Of a DNA stretch of 64,000 nt, positions 1-10,800 are shown piece after piece. Numbering within the stretch: position 1 is the first letter of the stretch; every line of letters starts with the position of its first letter. Source of the DNA: Macropodus opercularis (taxonomy: Eukaryota; Chordata; Actinopteri; Anabantiformes; Osphronemidae); the NCBI GenBank assembly GCA_030770545.1, contig JAUCMP010000028.1, positions 14,341,501 through 14,405,500 of the forward strand. The letters run 5' to 3'. The notes under the pieces are model-generated. The model made no database searches, was not told where the DNA came from, and saw only the letters and a program-made list of their open reading frames with translations. The position numbers and the translations under genes are program-made.

Positions 1-262
1 CATCTGATCTGTCTGACAGTAGCTTGTCATGATCTGTAACATGTTTTATTTTATTTCTCTTTCATGGCTTGGTTTTATTCTTGATTTTTTCACTTCGCTG
101 GTTTCACCAGAAACTGGACGTATTTTCAGACCTTTGATGTCATCTGGCCCAAAACCGTGAAAGGGGCTAAACCCAAGTCAACCCTTTTATCTAATGTCCA
201 ACAAAAACATTTATCTAAATAAATAAATATATAAAGGACAGTAGACATTGGGACAAACTTAC
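1..262 (-). other. Intron following the Ig V-set exon
   Basis: AT-rich sequence downstream of the V-set donor. No further exon was recognised before the window edge. Confidence 0.6.
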
Positions 263-1075
263 CGGAACCACCTTCCAGCACAACGGACGCTCTCCTGAGC
301 TTCGTCTCATTGTGGACAACGTGACACTCAAATCTTCCAGCGTCGCTGAGGGTCACGTGTTTCAGAATCACGGACACGTCTCCGTCCTTCATCTCGTGGT
401 CCTTTAACTCCAGCCGGTTCACATAGGACGGATGCAGCCCAGCCGGAGCAGACTGGCCGTCCTGGTACTGGAACACGTGCTCTGGCTGGAGGTCTGCTCT
501 GATCCATTCCACAGCTCCGACCCGCTTGCTGGGAGCTCGACATGGAAGAGTTACGTTGTCTCCAAGGTTGAAGTTTATGTGGACTGAAGTAAAAAACATG
601 AAGCACAGAGGTTAAATAATGATGTCGTCTACCTTCAGGACATCAGGACCAGCTTGAAACCAGCTTTTCTCTGGAAGCCTATGAAGTAGGGTTAGGTACT
701 AGTCCCGGAGGTTGTCTGGAGGAAGTCGAGGCATCGTTACTCACAGCAGTGGAGCTCGTCGCTCTTGTCCTCACAGTCGTTGTCTCCATCACACAGATAG
801 TTTCTGGGGACACAGCGTCCGTCGCCACAGTGATGATCTACAGTCAGATCACACTCTGAAAACACAGCGTTGTTAGATTTGTAGGATTCTTGCAGCAGCT
901 GATCCTGTTCTAGCAGAAGTCGAGCCAACTGGCCTTTTTCTAGGTGGGTCACTTCATGGAGTTCAGGCCTCTCAGCTATAAAAACATGAAGGTGGTGCTT
1001 ACCGTCGCCAGCCACCAGAGCAACGATCCACACACACGTGAAAACAGCAGTGGACGACACCGACGCTGGAGCCAT
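263..1075 (-). CDS. LDLa + Ig V-set surface protein, 5' three exons (partial)
   Basis: Three exons are read on the minus strand. Exon 1 (1003-1075) starts at an ATG and encodes a hydrophobic signal peptide (MAPASVSSTAVFTCVWIVAL), ending at a GTAAGC donor. Exon 2 (745-855) follows a TTTTCAG acceptor and encodes an LDL-receptor class A module with six cysteines and the calcium-binding acidic cluster DNDCEDKSDE; its donor is GTGAGT. Exon 3 (263-583) encodes an Ig V-set domain with the first cysteine in VTLPC, the core tryptophan in VEWIR, and the C-strand-facing DAGRFECHV motif; its donor is GTAAG. All junctions are phase 1, as in exon-shuffled extracellular domains. The V-set resembles B7/butyrophilin-type domains (inference). 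The rest of the gene, presumably further Ig, membrane and tail exons, lies beyond the left window edge. Two AGGAAGT ETS-type motifs upstream of the ATG (about 1147 and 1171) are compatible with leukocyte expression. I do not recognise a named orthologue. Confidence 0.8.
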
Positions 1076-2800
1076 GACAGAGACGCTCGGTGCTGCCTCT
1101 GCACAAGCTGCTCTACAACTTACATGAGCTGCTTTAGAGGAAGGAAGTATGTGCTAAAAAACAGGAAGTTACATTTTCTTCAGCTTTACTGTGAAATAGT
1201 CAAACCTGAGTTGGACTAATAATAATCTATCAGTTATTTGCCAGAGTTGCTTTTTTTGTTTTGGTTAACACGGACACAAAACACACATCCAGCATCACAT
1301 CCAGCCTCCTGCATCCTCTTGAACGCTGCCTATGAGCATCCACCTGCAGGATCAAACCTCACAGAGGCTCAGACTGAAGCTGACGCTCACAGACACAAGC
1401 TGGTGATGTCTGACATTTCAGCCTTTTCTCACTTCCTCATTCAGATCAGTGGGTTTCTGAGCAGCTGCAGTGTGGATCACCATTAGAGCTGAGGTCTGCC
1501 CAGCATCGAACTGAGGGACGTTTGTCTTTCTTATAAATACACTCGTTGGCAGCAGATGTGTGAAAACTGCTGCGGTAAGAAAACTTAAAGTAGGTCCAGC
1601 ACCAAGCTGAACCGGACGTTGGTGGAGAACAGCTCAGACCGTAGCTGTAACTTGGTTCATGGTGTGAATGACGTCTGTTTCTGAGAAACCGTCCTCGTCT
1701 CCCCAGACAAACAGACATGATGGTTCATGTGTTTAACAGCGTCTCATTGTGTAAACCAGATGTTTGTTTCAGTAAACTGTAGTAGTTACAGAGATATTTT
1801 CACTGACAGAATTAAATCAAACACAGGACTGAGATTCAAAATAATACAAATGATTTATTCTCGTAAGTGGTATAAAGAATATGCAAAAGGCAGATATATG
1901 AAGTCACCTCTTCCTCCCTGCAGGGGTAAAGCTCGCTGGTGCGCAGGGAAGGACGGAGCCTGACTGGGAGACACCTCAGTCTAGCGAGTTGGTTTTAAAC
2001 CCTAAACTTGCGTCAGTTGCAAAACAGTGATTGTCCAAATTTGGTCTTCGATCCGTGATATTGTAGATTAATGGCTGTGTTTGTCTGGAAGTATCTGCAG
2101 GTCAGGTTGTTCCCAGACTGACCACACGTCACTTTCACAATATGAACTTTCCAGGAACGGGACATATCAGCCTGTTTGTCCTGCCAACACAAAAGGTCCT
2201 GGACACAGAAAATCTGTAAACTCATGACCTGACTGTCCTGCCTCATCCTGCTTTTACCTACCAATACATACATGGAGTATAAATTCCATCCTATACATTC
2301 TACATATATTACACATTTTCCACTACTATCCCTCCTCTGGGGCTTCGTAAATCACCATAGATGAAACATTTACACACGTCCACATCCAACCTAACACATG
2401 CTATGCAGACTATCACCAACTAAAACAGCCAATACTCACATACTGCCTTAAAAAATCCTCTACATCACAACATAGTCAACTAAGTAAATTAGTAAATTAA
2501 CTTTATCCTTAGCTTGACAGAACCTGCATCACAATAAACACAATCCAACAAACACAAAAACAAATCCTACCTTTGAACTTAACGTTACTAAATCCTGCAG
2601 GGGGAAGAAGGTGACTCTCTCTTTCAAACCAAATGTCACTCTTGTCCTGTATGTGTTTCCTCTGGACCAGGCGTGTGTTGGTGTGTGATGTGTTTTGCCC
2701 TGTAGGTCAGATGGACACATGTCAGGGATGTGTCTGGCGTCTCGTTAGTTGTTTGTTTCATAGGGATGTTGCTCCTGAAGTTTCTGGGATGAATCTGAAT
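1076..2800. other. Upstream region of the LDLa/Ig gene, no gene seen
   Basis: Probable promoter and 5'-UTR of the minus-strand gene lie just above 1075. The rest shows no ORF with a recognisable domain. Part of it may belong to the retroviral relic that begins near 2.8 kb, but no long terminal repeat pair was found. Confidence 0.4.
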
Positions 2801-2817
2801 GAAGCTGGGGAGGCTGA

Positions 2818-3010
2818 ATCAAATGTCCTGCACTATTGGATTAATTGCTCTTAAGTCCTGCACTAACCTATAGTCACTGGTGTTTGGCTTTCTTTTGGGA
2901 AAGATTACTCCTTGTTTTAATCAATACTCCTGCCTCTATTAATCCTTCTATTGCTTCTTTTATAAGTGGATCATTCCTGTGTTTTCTCTATCTGTCCCTT
3001 TCTTCTGCAT
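2818..3010 (-). pseudogene. Endogenous retrovirus reverse-transcriptase fragment
   Basis: On the minus strand two adjacent pieces match the fingers region of retroviral reverse transcriptase. One carries an IEGLIEAGVLIK stretch (about 2905-2985), and the other carries the diagnostic YRLVQDLRAINP motif (about 2830-2875). They are in different frames and stop codons follow, so the copy is dead. No flanking LTRs, gag or env could be assigned. It is most like the orthoretroviral pol type rather than Gypsy, judging only by the VQDLR motif. Confidence 0.6.
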
Positions 3011-3850
3011 CTCAAGGGTGAGTGATCCATGAATATGGCCTAATTTCTCCATCTGACATCAGTAGAAACTGTCTACATTGTTAACTTATGGCGGCGGCTA
3101 TGTCTCTGCTTCTAGTGTCGTTGGCTTTATGTCTTTTTCTTTGCTTGACGTTTGAGCTGTCATTTCTCTGTGAGATCTTTCTTTATCTTTTATTTTGAAA
3201 AATTCAGAATATCCCTTTGTTCATCATTCTTCATCTTTGTTTTAAGGTGTTTTTTCTTCACTGAGACGTGAAGCCTCGTCTACTCTGTCACAGTGCAGCA
3301 GATAAAAGGTCCCTTGGATTGGCCACTTTGAATTTCCTGATGTAAATCTATGCCATCTACTCATGCACTGTTGAATCTTATGTTTCCTTGTGGGGTGGTT
3401 AACCCTTGTACTCAGGCACGTCGCCCCCTAGCTTCTCTGGTCGACATTGCGCACAACGTGTCATACGTGTCTTAACTGGATATAAAGGACGATGAACCGG
3501 ATCATAAGGAGCTGAATGGATACATACGACTTGTTCATAAGAAGAGACACAAAAACACTTTACTGTCAGACTCGTAAAACAATCTGAGGATGAAGTTACC
3601 AGCACTTTACTACTAGTTGTCTGATTTTGTCAGACAACTAGTTGTCTGATGATATTAATGCGCGAGGGTAGAAGTTTGTGCTTGATTTTGATGTTTCAGT
3701 GAACTGATCGTTCACCACCAGCTGTTGATGCTTCTCACTGCTGGAACACCAGCTGATGATCAAATGAGACCTGAAGGTTTAAACCTGTGTCTAAACCTGT
3801 AGACACGGTCCATCAGCGAATCCTGTTTAAAGGCTGCACTCTGACCCTGG
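3011..3850. other. Intergenic, no gene seen
   Basis: AT-rich sequence without recognisable coding content, apart from the palindromic hairpin at 3612-3642 listed separately. Confidence 0.4.
3612..3642. repeat. Perfect 13-bp inverted repeat (hairpin)
   Basis: The arm ACTAGTTGTCTGA (3612-3624) is followed after a 5-base TTTTG loop by its exact reverse complement (3630-3642). A further copy of TTGTCTGA follows directly. It could be a palindromic mobile-element end or a chance hairpin; no gene adjoins it. Confidence 0.7.
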
Positions 3851-3934
3851 TGACATCACATGAAACTCTGTTGCCTGGTAACAACATCAGTCAACACTAC
3901 CAGTCAACAGTCAACAGTGGACAGAGACTCAGGT
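3851..3934 (+). promoter_or_regulatory. RFX-type palindrome near a candidate 5' exon
   Basis: TGACATCA (3851-3858, CRE-like) is followed by GTTGCCTGGTAAC (3870-3882), a two-half-site X-box of the kind bound by RFX factors. About 50 bases on, AGACTCAG|GTAAGACG (donor at 3933) looks like the end of a non-coding first exon on the plus strand. No downstream coding exon could be connected, so the gene it would serve is unknown. Promoter function is inferred from motifs only. Confidence 0.3.
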
Positions 3935-4479
3935 AAGACGTTTTACAGCTGAGATCAAATGTTCATTTCATATTATAGTTACTATTTATTGGGATTAGAT
4001 GAACTAAAGACATTCATTGACTTTATCAGCATTTTTCTGTCATGTCAGTCAGTTTTCAGTTATGTTAGTTTTGGTCTAAACGACGTCGGACTGAGACGAG
4101 CAAGAAAATGAAGAAGCTCAGTTTGCTTCCCTCAGCACAGTTTCTGAGTTAAATTGACTTTTTCTGTTTCCCAACTTGCTTGTTCAGTAAATGAGCAGCT
4201 GGGGTTGATTTGTAAAAGTCACATGATGTGAAAAGTTGATGTTTGTGCTACTTCACCGACACCAGCTTGTGTTGCATTCAGGGTCATCTTAAATGGATGA
4301 TTATGTTGATGAGGAGTGAATTTAGTTAGATGTGGATGTACAGGAGTAAAGAGTCAGGGATCAGAGGATGAACTGAATCAAACCTCTGAATAATATTAGA
4401 TGTTTCACTGAGACACATTACATGAAACTGCTTTGACTGAAGCTGAACTGCTTTTACCTTCAACTGCAGACGTTTGACA

Positions 4480-4690
4480 TGTCTAACGCTTTCATTCCAG
4501 TTGTGCTCAGAGACAGATCCCTCCAGCGTGTCCTGGGTCTCCTCAGGGCCTCTTCACTAAGCTCAACCCATCACCGGTCGAGGCAGACGACCGCCCACCC
4601 TGAGTCTGGTTCTGCTGGAGGTTTCTTCCCAAAGGGGGAGTTTTTCCTCTCCACTGTGGCCTAGTGCTTGCTCAGGGACGGGTTGCTGCA
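4480..4690 (+). repeat. Teleost interspersed repeat (LINE/SINE 3' tail type)
   Basis: Contains the widely repeated teleost block running from CCTGAGTCTGGTTCTGCTGG through TTTTTCCTCTCCACTGT to AGTGCTTGCTCAGGG. This is remembered from fish genomes as the 3' part of L2-type non-LTR elements and their SINEs. No intact reading frame. Confidence 0.55.
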
Positions 4691-4750
4691 CTATAACAGG
4701 TGCACACAACAGCAGACACATTGTCTGAACAGTGATCAATTCCAATAAAG

Positions 4751-6060
4751 AGCAAAGAAACCATCCTGGTGTTTCTTTTGTGTGTGAACCTTTTCAATTT
4801 TATTTCATATATAAGTTTGTTTTTATAGGTTAGATATTGATTCACAGGTACATTGGTGAAATGGGTTTCATTTATTATGCTGATCTGAGTTTTACTAATA
4901 CTACCACAACAACTACTACGGAACAGAAGAGTTTTTGTAGTCGGAGACAAAAGTGTGTTTGGTTTCGTATTAATGATGCAGAAATGAGCGAATCATGGTA
5001 GAAAACATACGTTTGTGTTTTGCTTTTGACCCAACAAACTAAAAGTGACGTTTGTGTGGTTTTATCTCAGCTGATTAACATATTCAATTTTTAAAAATAC
5101 ATATTTCATTCATATTTCATTTTATTGAAAAACTGTCTCATTTGTAACGACCACTAAAACATTCCTCCCAAACTACTCAGCTTCACACTGATTCCACACA
5201 CAATTGAACACAACTGACAAATACTGAGCTGAGTCTTGCTGTTGCGTGTTCCCCACTTCTCCAGGTCTGTATAAAGCAAACATCTTCTATAGAGAGTCAC
5301 TGTTACAAATAGTCACTACACACGTGTTGTCTTCAAGCCCAAACAAGACGTCAACCAAGAGGAAACAGTAAGAAGCCAGATACTCTGCCAGACGCCAGAG
5401 TATCATCATCAAGTGCTGGAAACTGCAACCAGAAGCTCTCATCTGCTACAACAACTGGCTAAACATCAACTTTGCTAACATTTAACATAAGACTATATTA
5501 GTATATAGGTTATTCTGCTGGTAAGTCACAGAGGTCATAGAAAGTAAAAACATCTCCAGAGATATTGAACTTTGTCTGAGCTTTACACATTACAGAGCTT
5601 TGACAAACGTCAGGTCCAGGTCCTCAGACAACCACTAAGGTAACTGTAGCTGCAGATTGTTCAGGTGAAAGTATCCAACAGGAAAGTCTACATGATGAAC
5701 CATCTGAGCCAAGAGCTTCTCATGCTGCTATTGTGAACAGAGGACGTCAGAGTGATCCTACACGTGTAGTTGAATCTTCCATCGCTGACAAGGTCAACGA
5801 CAAAGGTCAGTGTGTTTGACGTCTATCAAAGCCTTCCTGCGTTGAGGTGTTGAAGACAGGACTGCAGAGTGATGCTGCATGTGTAGCTGGACCTTCTCAT
5901 GCTCACAGTGTAAACCTAAACGCCTAAGAATCTGACAAAGCAGCTTTAAAACTCACTGATCTGTGAATAACAAGGAAGAATGACAAACACCTGCTACAGT
6001 GACAGGACACACAACTTCAAAATAAAAGCCTGGAACAGGAAGTCAGACACTCCAACATGT
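4751..6060. other. Intergenic, degenerate short duplication, no gene seen
   Basis: AT-rich. Around 5740-5915 two related stretches occur (GAGTGATCCTACACGTGTAG and GAGTGATGCTGCATGTGTAG contexts), suggesting an old local duplication. No TCR V segment with a YYC motif and recombination signal was found here. Confidence 0.4.
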
Positions 6061-6081
6061 TGTAATGTTTCATGTGTCTGT

Positions 6082-6129
6082 TACTGTGGTTCTGGATCTT
6101 TGGATCTGGAGCTAAACTGGTTGAAACAG
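6082..6129 (+). pseudogene. TCR gamma-type J segment, donor site lost
   Basis: A heptamer-like TACTGTG (6082-6088; consensus CACTGTG) precedes a short J reading frame with the J hallmark FGSG, encoded at 6099-6110 in the context IFGSGAKLVET. The equivalent of the splice donor reads ACAGATGAA where the intact downstream J has ACAGGTGAGG, so the GT is missing and splicing to a constant exon should fail. The 12-bp-spaced nonamer is poor (TGTAATGTT). The segment lies on the far side of the LINE from the intact J. Confidence 0.6.
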
Positions 6130-6517
6130 ATGAAAACAAACGTTTGTTTCTCTCTATTTTATTGGACACGATTAAAATGTGTTTGTTGCTGATTTAAAGT
6201 CAGAGAATCATCAGATGTTTGGTTCATCCTGAGGAGAACATGAACGTTTGAATGAGGACACACAGGTGTGTACATGAGAGAAGGAGAGAAAAAGGAGAGA
6301 ATGCTGTGAGAACACGCGAGAGTCTGCGAAGTTAGTGCGAGAATTCAGCAAGGCGGCGCGTACTTCGAAGGAAACAGAAGCTCGTCAAGCTATCCGCCAA
6401 CATTTAACAACAAATTAAAAGCCATATAAAACTTCCCGGACAAGAAATACTATCGTTCATCCTACCACTCTGGAGAACATAGAGGATTACATCGACGAGT
6501 GCTTCGAGAGAGTCGTC

Positions 6518-7279
6518 ATGGGGAAATCCAAGCCGACGGCCCCGCTCAAGAGATCCCGACCCTCAGAGTCACCTGGAGCAGACTCACCCGACAAAAACAT
6601 CGCCGACATCCTCGAGTCAATCGAGGAAAAACTTGGAAGTTTCGATGCGCGTCTGGCACTTGTGGAAATACTGCACAAGGAGTTCCAGGCTCTAAGGGAA
6701 TCCCTGGAATTCAGCCAGCAGCAGGTTGTCGCTCTGGTCACAGAGAACGAGGCCCTGAAAGGATCTGTGAAGACCCTCTCAGAGGACATGGCCCAGCTAG
6801 CGGCAGAAAATAAAAGAATTAAAGAGAGCATCATCGATCTTCAGGCCCGCGGCATGAGGGACAATTTGGTCTTTGCGGGGATCCCGGAGCAGGCAGGAGA
6901 AGACGCCGAGGACACCGTCAAAAACTTCCTTCAACAGCAGATGAAGCTGTCGGCCGATGTCGTGGGGGGAATCACCTTCCACCGGGCCCACCGCTTGGGA
7001 GGAAAGAGACCGGATGGCCAGCGCCCCAGACCCATCGTTGCCAAGTTCCGTGATTACAAGCAGAAGGAACTGGTGAAGAGCCGGGGCAGACAGCTGAAGG
7101 GAACCGACTACAGCGTCAACGACCAGTTCCCCAGGGAGATCCTGGACCGACGCCGCAGATTGTTTCCCATACGCAGGAGATTCATGTCGGAAGGCAGCCG
7201 AGCGGTCATCAGCGTCGATAAACTGTACGTGAACGGTCAACTCTACCGAGACCGGGAATCCACCCCATGGCTGTATTAA
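6518..7279 (+). CDS. LINE ORF1 protein (coiled coil + RRM-like)
   Basis: 253 residues. A basic, proline-rich N-terminus is followed by a heptad-rich coiled coil (about residues 28-110), then the RRM-like core beginning at DNLVFAGIPEQ (about 115) and a basic C-terminal domain with the RAHRLGG and RRRRLFPIRR segments. Family proteins trimerise, bind the element's RNA and act as chaperones during target-primed reverse transcription (established for L1 ORF1p). The start ATG at 6518 is the first in a frame open to the stop at 7279. Codon use and GC content are higher than in ORF2. An overlapping minus-strand frame is a shadow. Confidence 0.85.
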   Translation: MGKSKPTAPLKRSRPSESPGADSPDKNIADILESIEEKLGSFDARLALVEILHKEFQALRESLEFSQQQVVALVTENEALKGSVKTLSEDMAQLAAENKRIKESIIDLQARGMRDNLVFAGIPEQAGEDAEDTVKNFLQQQMKLSADVVGGITFHRAHRLGGKRPDGQRPRPIVAKFRDYKQKELVKSRGRQLKGTDYSVNDQFPREILDRRRRLFPIRRRFMSEGSRAVISVDKLYVNGQLYRDRESTPWLY

Positions 7280-7878
7280 CGACAGGTGGTCACACACACA
7301 CGCACACACATAGACTAAAAATGAATGTATGTGTGTTTGTATGTATGTATGTGTGTATGTATATATGAGTGTGTATGTGTATATATATATGCATGTTTAT
7401 ATATGCATATATATGTGTGTGTGTGTATGTATATATGAGTGTGTATGTATGCACATGTGTATATGTATATATTCATGTTGGAAGGGAAAGAGAATAGATG
7501 CAGGTAACTAAACTATGTACATTAGTTCTTACGCATTATATATAATCTCGCACCCTCTCGCAGGTATGGTTATGGATTGATGCCTACCTTCATGTTCACT
7601 TCACTGTTTCTGTTTGTGTTCAACTCACCCTTTACACACTTTTACTGTTCTTTCCTTTACTGCTTCCTCATCACTCACCTTCACTCCTATCACCCTATTC
7701 CCCCCCTAAGTCCTCCCCACACAACCAGCAGGATTAAACGTCACACAAAGAGCCACACCACAGGTAATGCATGCACACACGTACAACACAGAATTCATAA
7801 TAGACATGTATTCACAGTTAGCCACACAACTAAATCTGCCACACAACACACATATAATTCACATCAAGCAGAGTAGTT
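7280..7878 (+). repeat. LINE inter-ORF spacer with (TG/TATG)n microsatellite
   Basis: Purine/pyrimidine-alternating TG, TATG and TATATG tracts occupy about 7290-7480. The remainder is CA-rich leader sequence before ORF2. No coding content. Confidence 0.8.
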
Positions 7879-10800
7879 ATGATGTCACTGAGGGTTGTCA
7901 CCTGGAATGTACGTGGAATCAATAAGAAGGAAAAAAGAGTCAAAGTATTAAACCACCTCAGGACTCTGCAAGCAGACATAGTATTACTACAAGAAACCCA
8001 CACTCCCCAAACTATAGACTACACTTTAGCCTCACCAGAGTTCCCACATGCTTACTTGGCCGGCTACAACTCTAAACAAAGAGGGGTCGCCATTATGATA
8101 CATAAGAATGTAAACTTTATCCATAAAAATACAATTATAGACCCAGAAGGAAGAACTATAATAATTAATATTCTAATACAAAAAATTGAATTCTGCATAG
8201 CCTGTGTGTACGGTCCCAATGTCGATGACCCCTCTTTTTTTCACACCTTCTTCACATCACTGGCTGCTCACTCTGGTTCTAAACTTATAATAGGAGGGGA
8301 CTTTAACTTAGTGAGTAACCCAGAGCTGGACAGGCTAAGCACAGCAGTGAGCAACAGGAGCTGGCAATCAGTAGAGACGTTAAAACAGTACATGGATGAT
8401 TTCGGTCTTTGCGACGCCTGGCGTTCCTTCCACCCCACCTCCAGGGAATATACCTTCTTCTCCCCAGTTCACCACTCGCACTCCCGTATAGATTACATTT
8501 TAGTGAACAAGTCACTTCTATCAGATGTCTCTGACACCAGTATTCACTCTATCACCATTAGCGATCATGCACCAGTTTCTCTTTCATTGAGTAGGACAGT
8601 AACACCACCAAGCAAGAGCTGGAGATTTAATACATCATTACTTAATGACCTGGACTTTATCAGTTACATCAAAACAGAATGGGCAACCTTTATGGAAATC
8701 AACGACACACCAGGAACGTCACCTTGTCTTCTCTGGGAGACTGGAAAGGCAGTTATGCGCGGTAGAATTATTTCATACTCATCAAACAAGAAAAAGAAAG
8801 TGATGTTGCAGGAGTCAGAACTAGAACAAAAAATTAAATCTCTGGAAATTAGCTATGCTGCTTCCCCACACGACGACATCCTGGGAGAACTAAGAAAGCT
8901 AAAATTAGAACTAAACAAAATTACGGATAGGAAAACTCAATTTCAAATAGAACAACTACGTTGGGAGAATTTTGATCATGGCAACAAATGTGGCAAATTC
9001 TTAGCCAACCAATTAAAAAACAATAAGGAAAAACAAACCACCCACTCAATTATTACAAAAAGAGGCAACATCACTCATGACCCTCAAAAAATAAATAATA
9101 CTTTTAAGAACTTTTATCAACATTTATATACATCAGAAATAGAGACATCTACCTCAGCCATAGAAACGTTCTTAAATAAACTTGAATTACCAAAGTTAAA
9201 CCAAACACAAGTTATAACTCTGGACTCACCATTCTCCCCGGCTGAGCTGCAGGAAGCCCTGCAGCAGATGCCCAATAAAAAAGCTCCAGGACCGGATGGT
9301 TTGCTGGCACCAAGCTTTTACAAAATGGTAGTAGAAGTTAAAAAGCAAGGCTCAATACCAGCTAACATGAACTCTGCCGTTATAAGTCTGCTTCAAAAAC
9401 CAGGGAAAGACCCCACTCTCCCATCAAGCTACAGACCAATTTCATTAATAAATGTAGACCTAAAAATAATCTGCAAAGCCCTCGTTAGAAGAATAGAGAA
9501 AATTACCCCTTATATAATTCACCCTGATCAAACAGGTTTTATAAAAGGGAGACAGTCAACAAACAACATGTATAGATTAATCAACCTAATTGATTATGTC
9601 ACCATCCACAAACTAGAATCAGCCATTGTCTCACTAGATGCAGAAAAAGCGTTTGACCGAGTAAACTGGAAGTTCCTGCTAGCTACATTGCATACATTTG
9701 GTATTGGAAAATCCTTTATAGACTGGATCCAAATATTATATAGCTCAGCAAATGCAGCAGTTCGAACAAACGGTCAGATCTCGTCAAGGTTTAATTTGTG
9801 TAGAGGAACCAGACAAGGTTGCCCACTCTCCCCCTCACTATTCGCAATATTTATTGAACCACTAGCGGCAGCAATTAGACAAAATGAAGGGATCACTGGA
9901 ATACTGACTAAAACAGTAAATCATAAAATAAGCCTATATGCTGATGATGTTTTACTTTTCCTCCTCAAGCCACAAAATTCACTTCCCACAACCACCACTA
10001 TTATCAACGAATTTTCAGCTCTGTCAGAATACTCTATCAACTGGACAAAGTCTACAGTGCTGCCACTTAACTATGACTTCCAAAGCGCTCATTCTAACAC
10101 ACTCCGGCCAGGGAACATCAGATATCTGGGCATTGAATTCTCCGCTAGGCTGTCAGAACTCACAGAACTAAACTATTCTCCATTACTAAAAGAAATAGAA
10201 TCTAACCTCAACAGATGGCAGTCCCTACCGATCTCATTAATGGGAAGAATTGCCACCATTAAAATGATGGTCTTACCTAAACTTAACTACCTGTTCTCAA
10301 TGATACCAAACCAGCCATCCCAGGTGTGGTTTAAGACACTAGACGCATGCATCTCAAAATTTTTATGGAAAAACAAACCACCACGTATAAGCCTGAAAAC
10401 GCTTGAAAAACATAAGAGCTGTGGAGGCTTGGAACTACCTAATCCTCACCACTACTTCCTTGCCAATAGATTGAATCACGTCCACAAATGGATAAATTCC
10501 AGTCCAGCAGATGTATCCTGGTTAGACATTGAACAAACATTTTGTAAAGACATTAAAATTGCAGATTTACCATTTATCAGTACCAAAATCAAACTTCATA
10601 ATTGCTTCCGGTTTACTAGCATAAGAACATCCCTGACAGCCTGGTGGAAATTCTTAAAAATAACTGGCTCTTCACTTGCCCCCTGCCAATATACACCACT
10701 TTGGAACAATCCAGACATCCTACAAAACAAAAAAATCATTAAATTCCCAATCTGGTATAACAAAGGAATAACACATATGAAACACATTTTTGTAAGGGAT

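Noticed and set aside
5906..5945. CACAGTG as a possible V- or D-segment recombination signal
   Set aside because: The nonamer at the expected 12 or 23 spacing is poor, and no V-type reading frame with a conserved cysteine precedes it.
6797..7309. 170-codon minus-strand frame opposite LINE ORF1
   Set aside because: It is a shadow of the GC-rich ORF1. Its product has no recognisable motif and ORF1 itself is convincingly coding.
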